Notes under the pieces: model-generated
What the model was told of the DNA's origin: nothing
Database searches by the model: none
Seen by the model: the letters and a program-made list of their open reading frames with translations, nothing else
NCBI GenBank assembly: GCA_013054445.1
Contig: JAAMPI010000189.1
Span: forward strand, 1 to 53,734
Direction of reading: 5' to 3'
Origin: Cudoniella acicularis
Taxonomy: Eukaryota > Ascomycota > Leotiomycetes > Helotiales > Helotiaceae
DNA: 53,734 nt
Program-made: the position numbers and the translations under genes
Part shown: piece after piece, positions 33,944 through 45,690 of the stretch
How positions within the stretch are numbered: the stretch's first letter is position 1
Layout: every line of letters begins with the position of its first letter

Positions 33944-35134
33944 GCTCTCTACCTTCCGATTCCCTTCTAACCTCTCCACCCCCTTCACAGCTCCCCCAAC
34001 TGCCCCCTCTGCTACCTTTCTCCGCTCTGTCGACTCTATCTTGGCTGATGGTAGTAATACTGAAGTCGAAGGCCGGGGCCGAGGCGCTCAGCGAGGGGCC
34101 GGCAGAACAAGATCGCATGCGCTACCTTCTATGGCCAGGCAACATCAGCGCGATCAAGTGCCCAAGCCACTCCAAACTACTCCCGATCGACTCAGCGCTC
34201 TTGTGGATGTGCTCGATCTCGCAGATTTTGGCTGGTGTGATTGAGAATGCTGAACGCGACCTCGCATAAAAGAATGGCTGGGTATGGAAGCGGGTGGTAT
34301 CGCGAGCGTCGTCAACGAGAATCGGCGGATTGCAATACGACGGGCGAAATGGTCGCGCGGATGTGAGGATCGGTTTCGACGTCGTTGATGTTGGTGGGTA
34401 TGGGTGGTGGACTCCGTAATGAGATGAGTTGTTGTTCTTCAAGCGGCTCTCTCTCATTCTCGGAACGCTAAATCGTCGCCTGCACTTGCACTTGGGCTTG
34501 GCCAGCTGCTGTTCTGCTGGGAACAAAGGATCACGTAAGCCACTCAAGCGTGGCTGCAAGGTGCGATTCGCCAAAGACCCCTGCTGTGAAGCCTGCCCGG
34601 TTGCGAGTCGCGATCTCCGAGTACATCACAGTACGAGCCACAATCTAGAGAGATTGCCTCATATACTGTACTGTTCACTGTAGATGCCACCGCCAGCTGA
34701 CACCTGCAAAGATATCTGCAGCGCGCAAACACGATGACCGCAACGCCTGGCGCCTGGCGCCTGGCATACATGGCCGTAGTTTGCGCAGAGCGTAAGATTG
34801 ACTGGCGGTCCAGTGGATGCGAGCTGTCTCAAATGTGCTATCGTGATCAGGAACGCGTCCATCTCTTGGGCCAAGCACATGGCTATCCCCATCCCCATCT
34901 CCATATCTGCTATCGATCTACTTGCCACAGGACCTCCTCCCCCTGTAACCCACCGGTTCTCCTCCCTAGACTCCTCTCGAATTCCTCTGTATCATCTGTA
35001 TCATCTGCCTTCGGTTGTTTGTTCCACGATGCCTCAGCCAGAAAAATGGTCGTCATTGTTCCTGATCCAGTCGCGTAACACGATGGCCCAGCAGCTTTTC
35101 TGACTGGCTGCGCGTCTCCATAACCGTCGGTGTC
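33944..35134. promoter_or_regulatory. divergent promoter region, MED14 / ATG22
   Basis: About 1.2 kb between divergent start codons. A minus-strand open frame at 34122-34574 starts at a non-ATG codon and lacks family motifs. Three tandem CGCCTGG units lie at 34744-34764. I see no third gene. Confidence 0.4.
34744..34765. repeat. CGCCTGG tandem repeat, three copies
   Basis: Three perfect 7-bp units followed by a C, in the MED14/ATG22 intergenic region. Confidence 0.85.
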
Positions 35135-37280
35135 ATGGTATCCCGCCGCGAGCTACGACCTCTACCCCAACGCGATCAGTCCGCCAACAGCACCGAACCT
35201 TCCACTTGTTCTTATTCTTCTTCCTTCGAAGCTGATGACGAAAGATCGAGCTCGGCCGACCACGAAAGCATGGGGCCAGACGTAGCGACAGAACGAGATG
35301 GACCGTCCCAATACACGGGCGAGGACACACGTTTGACGAGTTCGAAAGAGCTATCAGGATGGTACGCATACGCCTTTGCGGCCGAAGTCTATGTGATCTG
35401 TGGGATGGGTACGTTGTTTTCATATCGAATCTAACTAGAAACTCTCTCTAGCATACTCTATTCAACACCTGCGAGGGTGATAAATGTGTAGCTGGTTGCA
35501 CATGCCAACGTTACGGAGCTTGAATCGACCGCTTTGGTTCATAAATTCTGTTCTTGCTTGAATTTTTCATTATTCGAGCAGATGCTAATTCTTTTCAACA
35601 GGATCCTTTATCCCCATCCTTCTAGAGCAACTCGCGCGAGAGAATGGTGTGCTACAGTCTGATCTCACAACTCCTTGTCCAAGAAGTGACTCCCGCGCAC
35701 CTCCTAGCTTCCCCGGCGCTGCAAAGGAAAATAATACTTGTGTGGTGAATATCTTGGGAATGCAAATTGCTACCGCTAGCTTTGCCATGTATACCTTTTC
35801 TCTCAGTGTTCTTTTTCAGGCCGTCTTGGTTGTATCAATAAGTTGCGCTGCGGATCATGGGAATTACCGGAAACGGTTACTTCTGTTCTTTGCATTTGCT
35901 GGCTCTATTGCCACAATGCTTTTCCTACCAGTGGTACCGAAGGTATACTTGTTGGGAGCCCTGCTGGCAATATTATCGAACACCTTTTTTGGAGCCAGCT
36001 TTGTGCTCCTAAACTCATTTCTTCCTCTTTTGGTCCGCCATCATCCAAAGACTCAATACGAAACCCCCGACTCGAGCTCCAATATATCTTCTACCGATTT
36101 GGGTGAACACCCAAGGGAAGAATTACTCCCCGATGCCGATCCCATAGTTGACCAAACTTCTGCTCTCTTGGGCACATCAGCAACCACTGCTCGCCCTAAG
36201 CTTCCAGCTCAAAACCTCACATCCATCGAATTACTGCTTTCAACCCAGATCTCTTCGAAAGGAGTAGGTATTGGCTACAGTGCGGGACTCTTTTTACAAT
36301 GTGTCTGCATTGTGGTTGTTTTCTTAATGAAAAGTACAACTTTGTCACTTCGCGTAGTACTCTTCATTATTGGAGCTTGGTGGTTTTGCTTCACATTTCC
36401 TGCTGCATTATGGTTACGACCTCGACCTGGACCACCCCTGCCATCTATAGATCCGAATGATCCGAAAGCTACTCGGACTTGGGTCGCATACTTCACATAT
36501 GCATGGAGTTCACTTTGGCGTACAGTAAAACTGGCCCGCCGTTTGAAAGATATCGTTCTATTCCTCGCGGCATGGTTCTTGCTATCCGATGCTATCGCTA
36601 CGGTCTCAGGAACCGCGGTATTATTTGCGAAAACCGAATTGTACATGAGTCCATGGGCGTTGGGACTCATCAACGTTATTGTAACAACAGCAGGCGTCAT
36701 GGGGGCATTTACTTGGGCTGCCATATCTCGTACATTTGGACTAAAACCACATCAAACGATCTTAGTATGTATTTGTATATTCGAACTTATTCCGCTCTAC
36801 GGTTTGCTGGGATACCTCCCTTTCGTTCAAAGGTGGGAAGTCGTCGGACTTCAGCAACCGTGGGAAATGTACCCGTTAGGCTTCGTTTACGGCTTCGTCC
36901 TCGGTGGTTTCAGCAGTTATTGCCGCTCTCTTTTCGGTGAACTTATTCCCCCTGGATCAGAAGCGGCCTTTTACGCACTCTACGCAATCACCGACAAAGG
37001 ATCCAGTATATTCGGACCTGCCATCGTGGGCGCAATTGTCGGACGTGGGAATGGAATCAGACCTGCATTTTGGTTTCTAGCAGTTCTTGTTGGACTTCCG
37101 GCGCCTCTGATCTGGTTCGTCAATGTTGACAGAGGGAAGAAAGAGGGTGCCAAATTAGCGGAAGTCATTGAGGGCTTCAGGGTTAGGGAAAGTGGCGTGC
37201 CGAGCTTGAACGAGCGTGAAGCACTGCTTGCGAACGTCGACGAGGAAGCATACGAAGAGAGGATATCGCATAGAGACTGA
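35135..37280 (+). CDS. ATG22: autophagy-related vacuolar effluxer Atg22
   Basis: Vacuolar-membrane MFS-type permease that exports amino acids released by autophagy. Seen: exon 1 35135-35408 and exon 2 35602-37280, separated by a 193-nt intron (GTACGT...CAACAG), give 650 aa. After a ~75-residue Ser-rich cytosolic head come [20 protein letters not shown] then [16 protein letters not shown], the Atg22 hallmark. It continues with [32 protein letters not shown], and a long hydrophilic loop containing [20 protein letters not shown]. Later landmarks are [40 protein letters not shown] and [20 protein letters not shown], all in family order. About 12 helices are expected. The C-terminal tail ends [19 protein letters not shown]. 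All signature loops are intact. Confidence 0.94.
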
Positions 37281-38218
37281 TTTGTTTCAACTGGATAAGG
37301 TGTACATCATGGCGTTATCGGCCATATTTGGCGTTCATGTACCATGGTACAATTTGCAATTTGATATCCTCATAATTACATTTTAAAAGATTCTGTCTTG
37401 GGCCTTGGTTGTTTTATTGTCTTTGAAATCCAGAAGTCATGAATTCACAGTACATTAGGCACTTGAAAGCAAACTGGTCTCAGCCTATTAGCTTTGCCAT
37501 ATCCGTCTATTCTAAGTGTCTAGATTTCTCAATATTTCCATCCATTTTCACAACCACCCACCCATTCAACCACTCGAACCTTTGCTAGTTCTTGTGCGAA
37601 AGTGAAAGCACCGATTTTCAAAATGGCAAATACCTCAAATGCCACTCGAAAAGGCACCTATACCCGAGATACTCTTCTTCATACCACCGTGTATAATATA
37701 TATATCTGTTTCGCGGTGTTAAAAGAATAAACATATGCTTATAGACGACTTTTTCGGACGAAGCCCCCAATTGAGGACTTTTAAATCTCAATAGCTCAGT
37801 CGCTGTGAGTAACTCAGTCCCATGAAAAAGTGTTGGTCCACTTCGCTATTATGACCTGCCTTTGCTGAAGTGCGCTTTAGGCGTTAAGCTTAGTTCAGGA
37901 TGCATTTAGGGTATTTGCCGTTTTTAAAATGCTCCACTGTCAATTTCAAAGTTTGACGAACGCTCGACTTTCGACTTCTTCAACGTCAAAACCAGCTCCA
38001 CGCGTAAAATTAAAGGGCTGAGATGAGCTGACAATAAGAGAGTTGCGTCTATGCCGGCGCAAGAGGAGACAACTAGCCTGTTATTATTACGAAAAATAAA
38101 GTTGCTCAACTAACTTGCTCTTATTCTCTAGCGTTTAAAGGGAAGGGGAGATGGACGGGTGTTTTTATTTAGGTTTATTTATAGGAAGCAGTGGTATAAT
38201 GCACGGAGAATCGTGGAT

Positions 38219-38219
38219 A

Positions 38220-38253
<34 letters not shown>

Positions 38254-38254
38254 T
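38219..38254. repeat. (GT)n(GA)n compound microsatellite
   Basis: About five GT units followed by roughly eleven GA units with two G interruptions, ending GAGTACTCG. Non-coding. Confidence 0.9.
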
Positions 38255-38429
38255 ACTCGAAGAGAAGTGCATATAAGGAGAGTGTGTATAAAGAGAGTAC
38301 ATATAATTTATATAATTTTTTTTATAATATTTATATATACAGGCACTTGTGAGCACCTATGTAGGAGTAAGAGAAACCTTACCTACCTAAAGTACGTAGC
38401 CCGCGAGTAGTGGGTATTGCCCACTACCT

Positions 38430-38441
38430 ATACGCAGTCTA
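38430..38441 (-). repeat. solo end of the MITE-like element
   Basis: ATACGCAGTCTA matches the right end of the element at 38770-38782 (ATCACGCAGTCTA) with two missing or changed bases, and is followed by AATATATATAGACT. Confidence 0.6.
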
Positions 38442-38569
38442 ATATATATAGACTCTATATACCTTCGGGGTACATATTCTCTAGGAATAAATTACCGATG
38501 AAGTACAAAACTTAAAAAATGAAATTTTAGAAAGGAACAGTATTTATTAACTTTCTTCAAGGTTATATA

Positions 38570-38782
38570 TAGACTGCGTGATAGGTAACCCACGGGTACC
38601 CGTTCGGCCGTGCTTCTCTTTTGTTTCTAGGCTAAATTTAATACGGATTTTTTAACAGAACTAGAAATTTTAAGCCTATTATGAAAATCCGATATTTATT
38701 AAAAAAATCCTTAGGGCTTTACCCGACGCACGGCTAGGCACAGACCAACTGGTCCGTGTACGGGTACCCATCACGCAGTCTA
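38570..38782. mobile_element. MITE-like element with terminal inverted repeats
   Basis: The left end TAGACTGCGTGAT (38570-38582) is the exact inverse of the right end ATCACGCAGTCTA (38770-38782). Inverse similarity extends inward: left GGTAACCCACGGGTACCCG versus right, reverse-complemented, GGGTACCCGTACACGG. Internal sequence is AT-rich and has no coding capacity. At ~213 bp with outer TA dinucleotides it fits a non-autonomous mariner-like MITE; the family is inference. Confidence 0.6.
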
Positions 38783-39008
38783 GTTATAAAAGATAACAAG
38801 AGCTAAATCAACATCTCAACCATATATTGTCCCTGTCCAAAGCCCCTTCCAAATTAACGACAACACAATCAATAGCAGCGAGATCACACTTGAATTTATC
38901 CTTGCCTCAGTCGAAAAGCACCAAAACTCTAGTGAAACTGGGAACTATGAATTTGTCGTGGAGAAATGAAGAGCGGTTTCCCCAATTCGAGCAATTGTGT
39001 AATTTTCC

Positions 39009-41158
39009 TTAAGTAGAGAATTCTTTAAGGATAGTTTCGGTTCCACAACGCTCGCACATGATTGCACAGCATTCTTTTTCACACTCCTCGCACCAGCGCA
39101 TTGTCGTTTCTTGATTAGATACCTTCAGGGCATCGACGTGGCGGATTTTGTCCACGTTCTCCCAATACATCGGCAACGGTGATTTCTTTATCTCCCCATC
39201 GAGAATTGGATCATGACTTAACAAATCTGGTTGGTGTTCAGATATCGCCGCTATAGCATCCTCATTAAGATCAATTCCAACCGCCGACCCTGCTCTTTCA
39301 AGACAGTTGATAGGAATGCCCTTTAAACAATAATCAGAATCGCTGTCATCCAAGCACTTCTTGTGAATATCCTCGAACTCTTTCCGCAGTTGCCTAGACT
39401 TAGCCCTCTTTCGATCAACGTGTATAACAATCAGCATCTTTGTTTCGATAATATCGAGGGCGTCATGGATAAATTGAGGACAATTTTTATTCTTGTGTAA
39501 TTGGCGAAACCACTGCAAGGTTGTAAGTAACTGTCTGACCAACCACTATGTCTTCGGCGTTTTGTTTAACTAACCTGCATTACTTGAGTCTTGACTTGGG
39601 CGACATAGCCCTCCTGCCCTTCGATTGTTTTAAGAGTGTAGAATATGTTGTTTAATGCACCTGTGATGTACACTGATCTCCGTGCCTCTTGAAACTCTCC
39701 CACAAGCTTCCAACCGCCCAGTAGCCACGTAAGTAGTTCTAGAAAGAGGCAACCAAGGGTCCATATATCATATGCTCGAGAGATTTTGCCACCTTTAACG
39801 TCACACTCCGGCGGTGAGTATCCTGGAACTTTGGGAATCTTGTAGCGTGAAATTCCCGACTTGCTGTTTTCGCGATGGAAAGCTGATAAACCCATGTCGG
39901 ATACGACGAGGATTCCTCTTTCATTATCGGAGGATTGGAACCAAAGGATGTTATCTGGTTTGACGTCGCCATGTCGGCCGTACCTCTCTTCGGTTAGGTT
40001 TCGCAGGTGCTTTGGGTTGTGAATGACATCGATTGCGCCCATAATCCCCAAGCACTGCCTGGATACCCACCTAACCATGTCAATGTCCATTTTGGGATTC
40101 GGCTTAATCTTCTCCCAGTAATACTCAAGATTGCTGTTTGCATACGGAAATATAAAGTTATACCTTCCCGAACGAGTAAACGTGGCCAGGAGAGTAACAA
40201 GATGCGGATTCGCGAAGCCGTTGAACCGCCGCAACTGATTTACTTCGTTTTGGAAGCTTTCCATGTTGTTATATCCTTCGTCATGAAGGAGCTTCAAGGC
40301 AAAAAGATCATCTTTCAAGTGAACCTATCAAGATAGAATAAGCTCTAAAATTCGTAGCTGGTAAAGTGATGGATTTACCTCCCGAAGGATGTCACGGAAA
40401 CCGTGACTGTGAGGGTCAATTTTGACAGTGGACACAGATCCAAAGCCACCTTCCTGTCCTGATGGTTGTACCGAAGATCGCGAATCTTGATCCCTTTTAA
40501 GCCACGGCAAAATAGTCTTCTCATTTAAAGTGTAGTGCGTTGCGTTTTTGTCAGCATCGAGCTGAAAGTATGGGACTAGGAGTTGCCACTGTGTACGCTC
40601 AAAGGCTTCCTTTTCGAATGTCTTCCATCCCCGAAAGCATTCAAGGGGCTGATTTGGGTTGGTTTTAAGACAAAGATTCACTTTCCCTGGCCATGTTGCC
40701 GAATGAAGAATTACAGGTAGATTTTGATCAGATACTTCTTCGTTGATGAATTTGTCAATCTCGTGACCTCGCTCAAGCAAAAGCAGAAGAACAAAAGTTC
40801 CGAGGTATGTCTTGATAGTTGAGGAAAGCCGACTGTCTTCAGGGCGAATATCATCAAGATAATCCTCGGCATTTGTTAGTACGGTGTAAGTCTTTAGCTC
40901 GGCCAGAACACGTTCTCTCGATATGATGTGGCTCAAGAGCTTCCGGGACCAGAAACCTCCGTTGGAGGTATAAGCGCCTTTGACTTGATGGGTTCGAAGC
41001 AATTCGTCGAGTGGTAGGGAATTATTGTCGTGGATTACGGGCAAGCCATCGTTGGAAATCTCGATTGGAAGAGTGGGGCTTCGGATGGGAACTCCATTAA
41101 GAACGAACTGCGGATTTGAACTGAAGTGAACTCTTTCATTTCCTGTCGGATTATCCAT
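39009..41158 (-). CDS. fungal-type protein kinase 1 (DMG motif, C-terminal Cys cluster)
   Basis: Seen: exons 41158-40379, 40324-39575 and 39512-39009 join in frame (donors GTAAAT, GTTAGT) to 677 aa. N-terminal ~240 residues are a helical region shared with the kinase at 48054 (RERVLAELKTY; later QWQLLVPYFQLD and a HYTLNEKTILPWL block). The kinase domain follows: Gly loop QEGGFGSVSTVKI, lysine in DLFALKLLH, catalytic loop HGDVKPDNILW (HRD replaced by HGD), metal-binding VSDMGLSAFH (DFG replaced by DMG), VPGYSPPE in the APE position, and AYDIWTLGCLFLELLTWLLG. Catalytic Lys, Asp, Asn and the DxG Asp are kept, so activity is plausible. The C-terminus holds WCEECEKECCAIMCERC, a possible zinc-binding cluster. 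The role is unknown. An additional upstream exon cannot be excluded. Confidence 0.85.
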
Positions 41159-43679
41159 CTCCCCGAATTTTGTATCTAATATAGTACTCAAGTTATGTCA
41201 ATAGATCATAAACTGATGCAAGTTAGGGAAACGAACCTAATAAATTCGACCTAGGACTTTGCGTTGAAGAATAAGATAAGCTGTCTAAGAGCGTTTTTTT
41301 CGGAGAAAGTGGCAGTTCATGAAGCCTTGCGGGTTATATCGCCAAAAGCCCCTATTATAAAGTATTAAATCAGGTATAAGACGGACAAATTTGGGATTTT
41401 GTGTACGCCTTATGCAAGCTGGGCGGCATTCGATTTGACTATTTTTTTCTTTGAATATTGGATTCATCATTGTAGTGGTGTAGCGCCGTTTCTTGTGATT
41501 GGAACCACGGGAAACCTACCGCAGGACACTGCTTCATGGATGCGCTCACCGCCGTAACAAGGCTATAGTCTGATGGAAGCTGCCGATCATGTCGCACGAT
41601 CGCCCTGTTGTGCTAGGCTTGAGATTACAAGGCTGCGCAATGCCCCAATAGGCAGACAAGAGCCGCATTGCCAAAGAGCAATCACATGGATTTCTCGAAA
41701 GTGGAAGAATTTTTGTAAAGGATTTATGAATGATTTGTTCGTTGCCTCGCCCTCACTAAGAGGAGAGAGGAGAGCTCCTAACGAATCGAAATTCGACGAA
41801 CCTGGGTAGGAAAAAGTTTGCGATCGACAAATAGACAAAATGTTCGATTCGATTCGTAGTTTACTTAAGAAAAAGACACGGTCGTGTAAATTACCGGGAA
41901 TGCTAATTAGGGACTGCTTCGGGCTACTTAAGAAGCCGGAATAACTTTCCAGAACCCTCAGCCAGAAAAAGGCTCGGCCCCCAGCAGGACTTAAGTGAGA
42001 GCCGACGAACTGTTCGCGAGCTTTTTAAACACAATTCGACTCGATTCATCTTAAACGAAATTTTAAAATATAGTTTAAAGTTCGTAATAATCCAACGAAC
42101 ATGGTAATGCAAATTATTCCTGGGTTCGTTTGAAACCCTAGAAGAGAGATTTAGTGAGAGATTGCCAGCTGAAAGAGTAAAGAAGCTGAGGCTCTGGCTC
42201 AGATCTGGTAATCAGAAGTAGATTTACACTAGTATATCCGTGGTAATATATTCGAGGGCACATAGAAAGCTGGGGATTTCATGGAGGATGTGCAACGTCA
42301 AAAAGGAATTTGATCGTCTTCTTAGACGAATGGCGAGCAAGCCAAAACAATTCATATCATGATCTCATGTCTCATTAAAGCGGATATAACATCATTTCTG
42401 GAGAATTCGGAACTCTTTCCTCATCTTTTCCTATCCAAGATTTTCCATCAATAGCCGCCACCAAATATGTCCTCGGTTGAGCTTACAAAAACTTCAACCA
42501 TATTCAGCTGCTATGACAGGAGACTGCCTTTCTAAAGGCTGCGTCCACGAAAGCTGCGAACCCTGCGAACCGTAGATGCAAATTCCATCATACTTGGTCA
42601 TAGTGCTCAACTCGAACAGCCTGTTGGAGTTTCTCGATTTCGTCCTTGATGAGTCAACAGTTGTCAGAATGTGGGCAAAGAGGATTCTCGACATACTTGT
42701 GTCATACGTCGAGGAAGTGTGCATTGGTATCTACCACGCTTCCACTAGTAAAGCACCATTAGTATATTTTGCTTGAGATGTTATCAGCATTTCCTTACTA
42801 GAACTTCTGTTTTTCCCCATCCAAAAAGCTCTGTAAAGAATGTCTCCAGAGCGTTCTGCTCGGTGTATGTAGCTCGAACGATAGCAATCGGCATTGTGCA
42901 GTGAATTAACTGACAGATTTCTCTGGAGCAGAAAACAGGGATGGGCGCCGCAGTTGAGGTGCAAAGTCCGGCTTCTAGACGATCTCGAAGATGCGGTTAT
43001 GTTTGGAGAAGAAATTTAACGGAAAAAATGAAAAATCTTTTGAGGTAAGACAGCTTTGTCATAAAGTGCGAAAATTTTTCGCTTGCCACCATTGCCAGCG
43101 TGCAGGAGGGGCTGTGCAATGTAACGATCAACAGCTATGCAATCTCTTTAATATAATCGGACAACTTTTTGTGAGGCAGACCAGGGGGGGGGCATCATTT
43201 TGCGAATGAATTACTTGTCCAGTACAACTGTGTGGACGCAAAGTGGTCAAAGTATTGTTATCAGACTATCAGTTTGAGTGGAGTAGTGGAGCCACTTGGC
43301 TGTTCTGTCGTGTACACCCGCAGTGTTAACTCCAAGCAAACATCGCCACGTTACAATCATATTAAATTACAGGATTTATGAGCTGGTCTAATGCTGTAGA
43401 GGGGTATTTTCCTAACGATATATCAATTTCTGTTTTACAGCCTGAGGCATTTTACTGTGCTTCGAATACGCCTGGAATCGGCCGCTGCGCCCGGTCCCTC
43501 GGGCAACTAAACGTCGTAAAATGCTAGTGAAACTCCAAAAACGAAGTCTCGAGCTCTCGGCTATGCCACAGCCCCACCACATATGCACGAGGTGGTAATA
43601 ATCCCGATCACCCAACTTCATCGTGAGGCGATCCCAACCGTAACAATACTTGCTTGGAAAGTTGTATTTGTCTTCAATC
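41159..43679. other. 2.5-kb interval between kinase 1 and CorA-like gene
   Basis: No gene supported. Frames such as 41285-41470 (-), 41573-41809 (+), 42576-42776 (+) and 42731-42964 (-) are short, overlapping on both strands, and without family motifs. The 123-codon minus ATG frame at 43412-43783 overlaps the first CorA-like exon in antisense. Repeated GATTCG/TTCGA-rich words occur at 41780-42060, suggesting decayed repeats. Confidence 0.45.
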
Positions 43680-45690
43680 ATGGATTGGGCTCGCGATAAT
43701 GCTGGAGTAAACGACAAAGACTTGGATGCTGTCTTCAAATACGAGGAGAAACAGACGACGGTAGTGCGGATGCTTGTGGGCATGAAGGTTCAAATTCGAT
43801 ACTCTCGAGAAAATCCAAGTACTGACAGTTTTCAGGAGCCCGAGATCTCGTCACTACAGGGGAAATCAGAATGGGATAACTGGATTTATAAGGCAAGGAC
43901 TGCCAGCTTGTACCCGGAATGGGGCGACTTGGAAACGGGTATAACTGACCTTTATTAGGAGCTTCCGCATCTTGACAAACCGACTCCAGGGTTGGTTGTA
44001 ATGTACAAGATAACTCTCTTAACACTAACGGACGACACTGATTATGTTTATTAAGTCTAGCCAAACGAACCGGCGAACTGCCTTTTGGCGGCGTAAAGAA
44101 AGTCCAGTCGAACGACTGGCTGGACCGTCTCAATGCAGAAATGCCAGGACGGTCTACTACACAGAGGAGTCTGACTTTGGCATCGCTGATTGAAAAAGGT
44201 CCAACGGGAAATCAGAATTCGAGTGGGCGGCGCAGCGTTCGGACGTTGCCATTCTCAAAAGATGTATTCCGACTCATTACGAGAAAGTTCTACACACATA
44301 GTTCAATATCTCGGGACATATCTCGAGCAGACATTCCAGTATTCTCTAGTGCAGAGGTTCAAATGGGGGAACCCGAGGGGCCAACTTATCCGGCCTATGG
44401 TGGGTTCTTATGATATCCGTCAGGACTGGTAATATAGCTAACTTGCCAAATAGTGTACAATTGCCGCACTACTAATGCATGGGAAATGGATCTCGCACTT
44501 ACAGCTACATACTTCCCTCATTGCGACTTGACCTTTGCTATCGTGTTTGGATGCCCGTTGTCGCTGGAGGAAGAGATTATTAAGCGCCTGACTCTTGCCA
44601 CGGCCGAGGCTGCTCATCCCCTTCTCATGCCTGGAATATTTGCAGAAATCGAAAGGTCGAGACACATACATATCGTTGAAGCCACGATTGACGAGCTGGA
44701 GACTAGGATTTTTGAGTTGGACAATCCGGATTCCGAAGCAGAAAAGCGAAACCAGGAGAAGCGATCTGCATGGTTAGATACGACGTATCTGAGGAATGCG
44801 CTCGTGAGCTGGAATACTCAACTAGCCAAGATGAGCGCGCATACGAATGAACTTAATACAACAGTGTTTAAGCCGAGTACGTCTGAAGAAGCTATTACAG
44901 CCCCGAGGGATAAATCTAAGAATCACAAATTGGATACACCAGCCGGAGATAATAAGTCTACCAGTCTTTTCTTGAACAAGCAGTATGAATTACCAGATCC
45001 GTCGTGCTATGAGAGAGGTGAACTAGGCAGAAACGGAAAATATCTGGAGGGACAAACTTTGCGGGAGGAGCCTTTTCAGGAAATGGGTGACGGGAAAGAC
45101 TTGCGGGCTCTACAAGAATATGAGTCAATAATCCCCCAGCGGGATCCTGAAGTGGTGAAGCACCAGATGCGACGTATTGGAGACAAAATAAAAAATCGGA
45201 TTCAAACGGTTAGTGATGAATACGATGAAAAAATTCGGGACTGTACAATGAGAGTCGATGGGATGGCAATGGCAACACAATGGGTAATGAAACTTCTTAA
45301 CACCAATACTGGGTTGTTGAAACTAATTTACGCAGGCGCATGGGGAAACAAATGTTGAGATTGCTTTGTCAACAAGTCGGGAATCTAAGCACATGAGATC
45401 TATTGCTATCGTGACAATGGTTTTCCTTCCTGGCACCTTCTTTGCGGTAAGGCCCTCTATGATTGAGTGGACTCGATGCTGATATAGATTCTCTTCAGAG
45501 TGTGTTTTCGATGACTTTCTTCAACTGGTCGAACTCGGAAGGCTCAGTGGTATCTAAACATGTCTGGATATATGTGGTTGTCACTGTTTTCTTCACCTTG
45601 CTGACAATCGGGAGCTGGTGGTATTTCGTCGTCTATCGTCCGTCAAGACAACAAAAAATCACGTCCGAAGAAGAAATGCCCCTGGTATAA
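43680..45690 (+). CDS. CorA-like two-pass membrane protein
   Basis: Seen: exons 43680-43938, 44061-44399, 44454-45283, 45336-45446 and 45499-45690 sum to 576 codons in frame; the last three junctions are firm, the first intron tentative. Family landmarks: LPFSKDVFRLITRKFYTHSS, VYNCRTTNAWEMDLALTATY, TFAIVFGCPLSLEEEIIKRL, HPLLMPGIFAEIERSRHIH, then a long helical stalk (IPQRDPEVVKHQMRRIGD) and HGETNVEIALSTSRESKHMR. Two C-terminal membrane helices follow: RSIAIVTMVFLPGTFFA joined to SVFSMTFFNW, and HVWIYVVVTVFFTLLTIGSW. This layout is the fungal CorA-like Mg2+-transporter-type family (CorA loop replaced by SVFSMTFF rather than GMN). Whether it transports Mg2+ is unknown; most relatives are uncharacterised. 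It lies between two paralogous kinases. Confidence 0.78.

Larger units (their letters stand above)
37281..39008. other. AT-rich repeat-bearing intergenic, 1.7 kb
   Basis: No gene supported. It contains the GT/GA microsatellite at 38219-38254, a TA-rich block to ~38340, and the MITE-like element 38570-38782 with a stray end at 38430-38441. AT content is visibly high, consistent with decayed repeats. Confidence 0.55.

Noticed and set aside
34122..34574. 150-codon minus-strand frame between MED14 and ATG22
   Set aside because: The frame begins at TTG with no ATG and has low-complexity composition typical of chance frames.
43412..43783. 123-codon minus-strand ATG ORF
   Set aside because: It overlaps in antisense the first CorA-like exon and shows no family features; the + strand model sums to a consistent frame over five exons.
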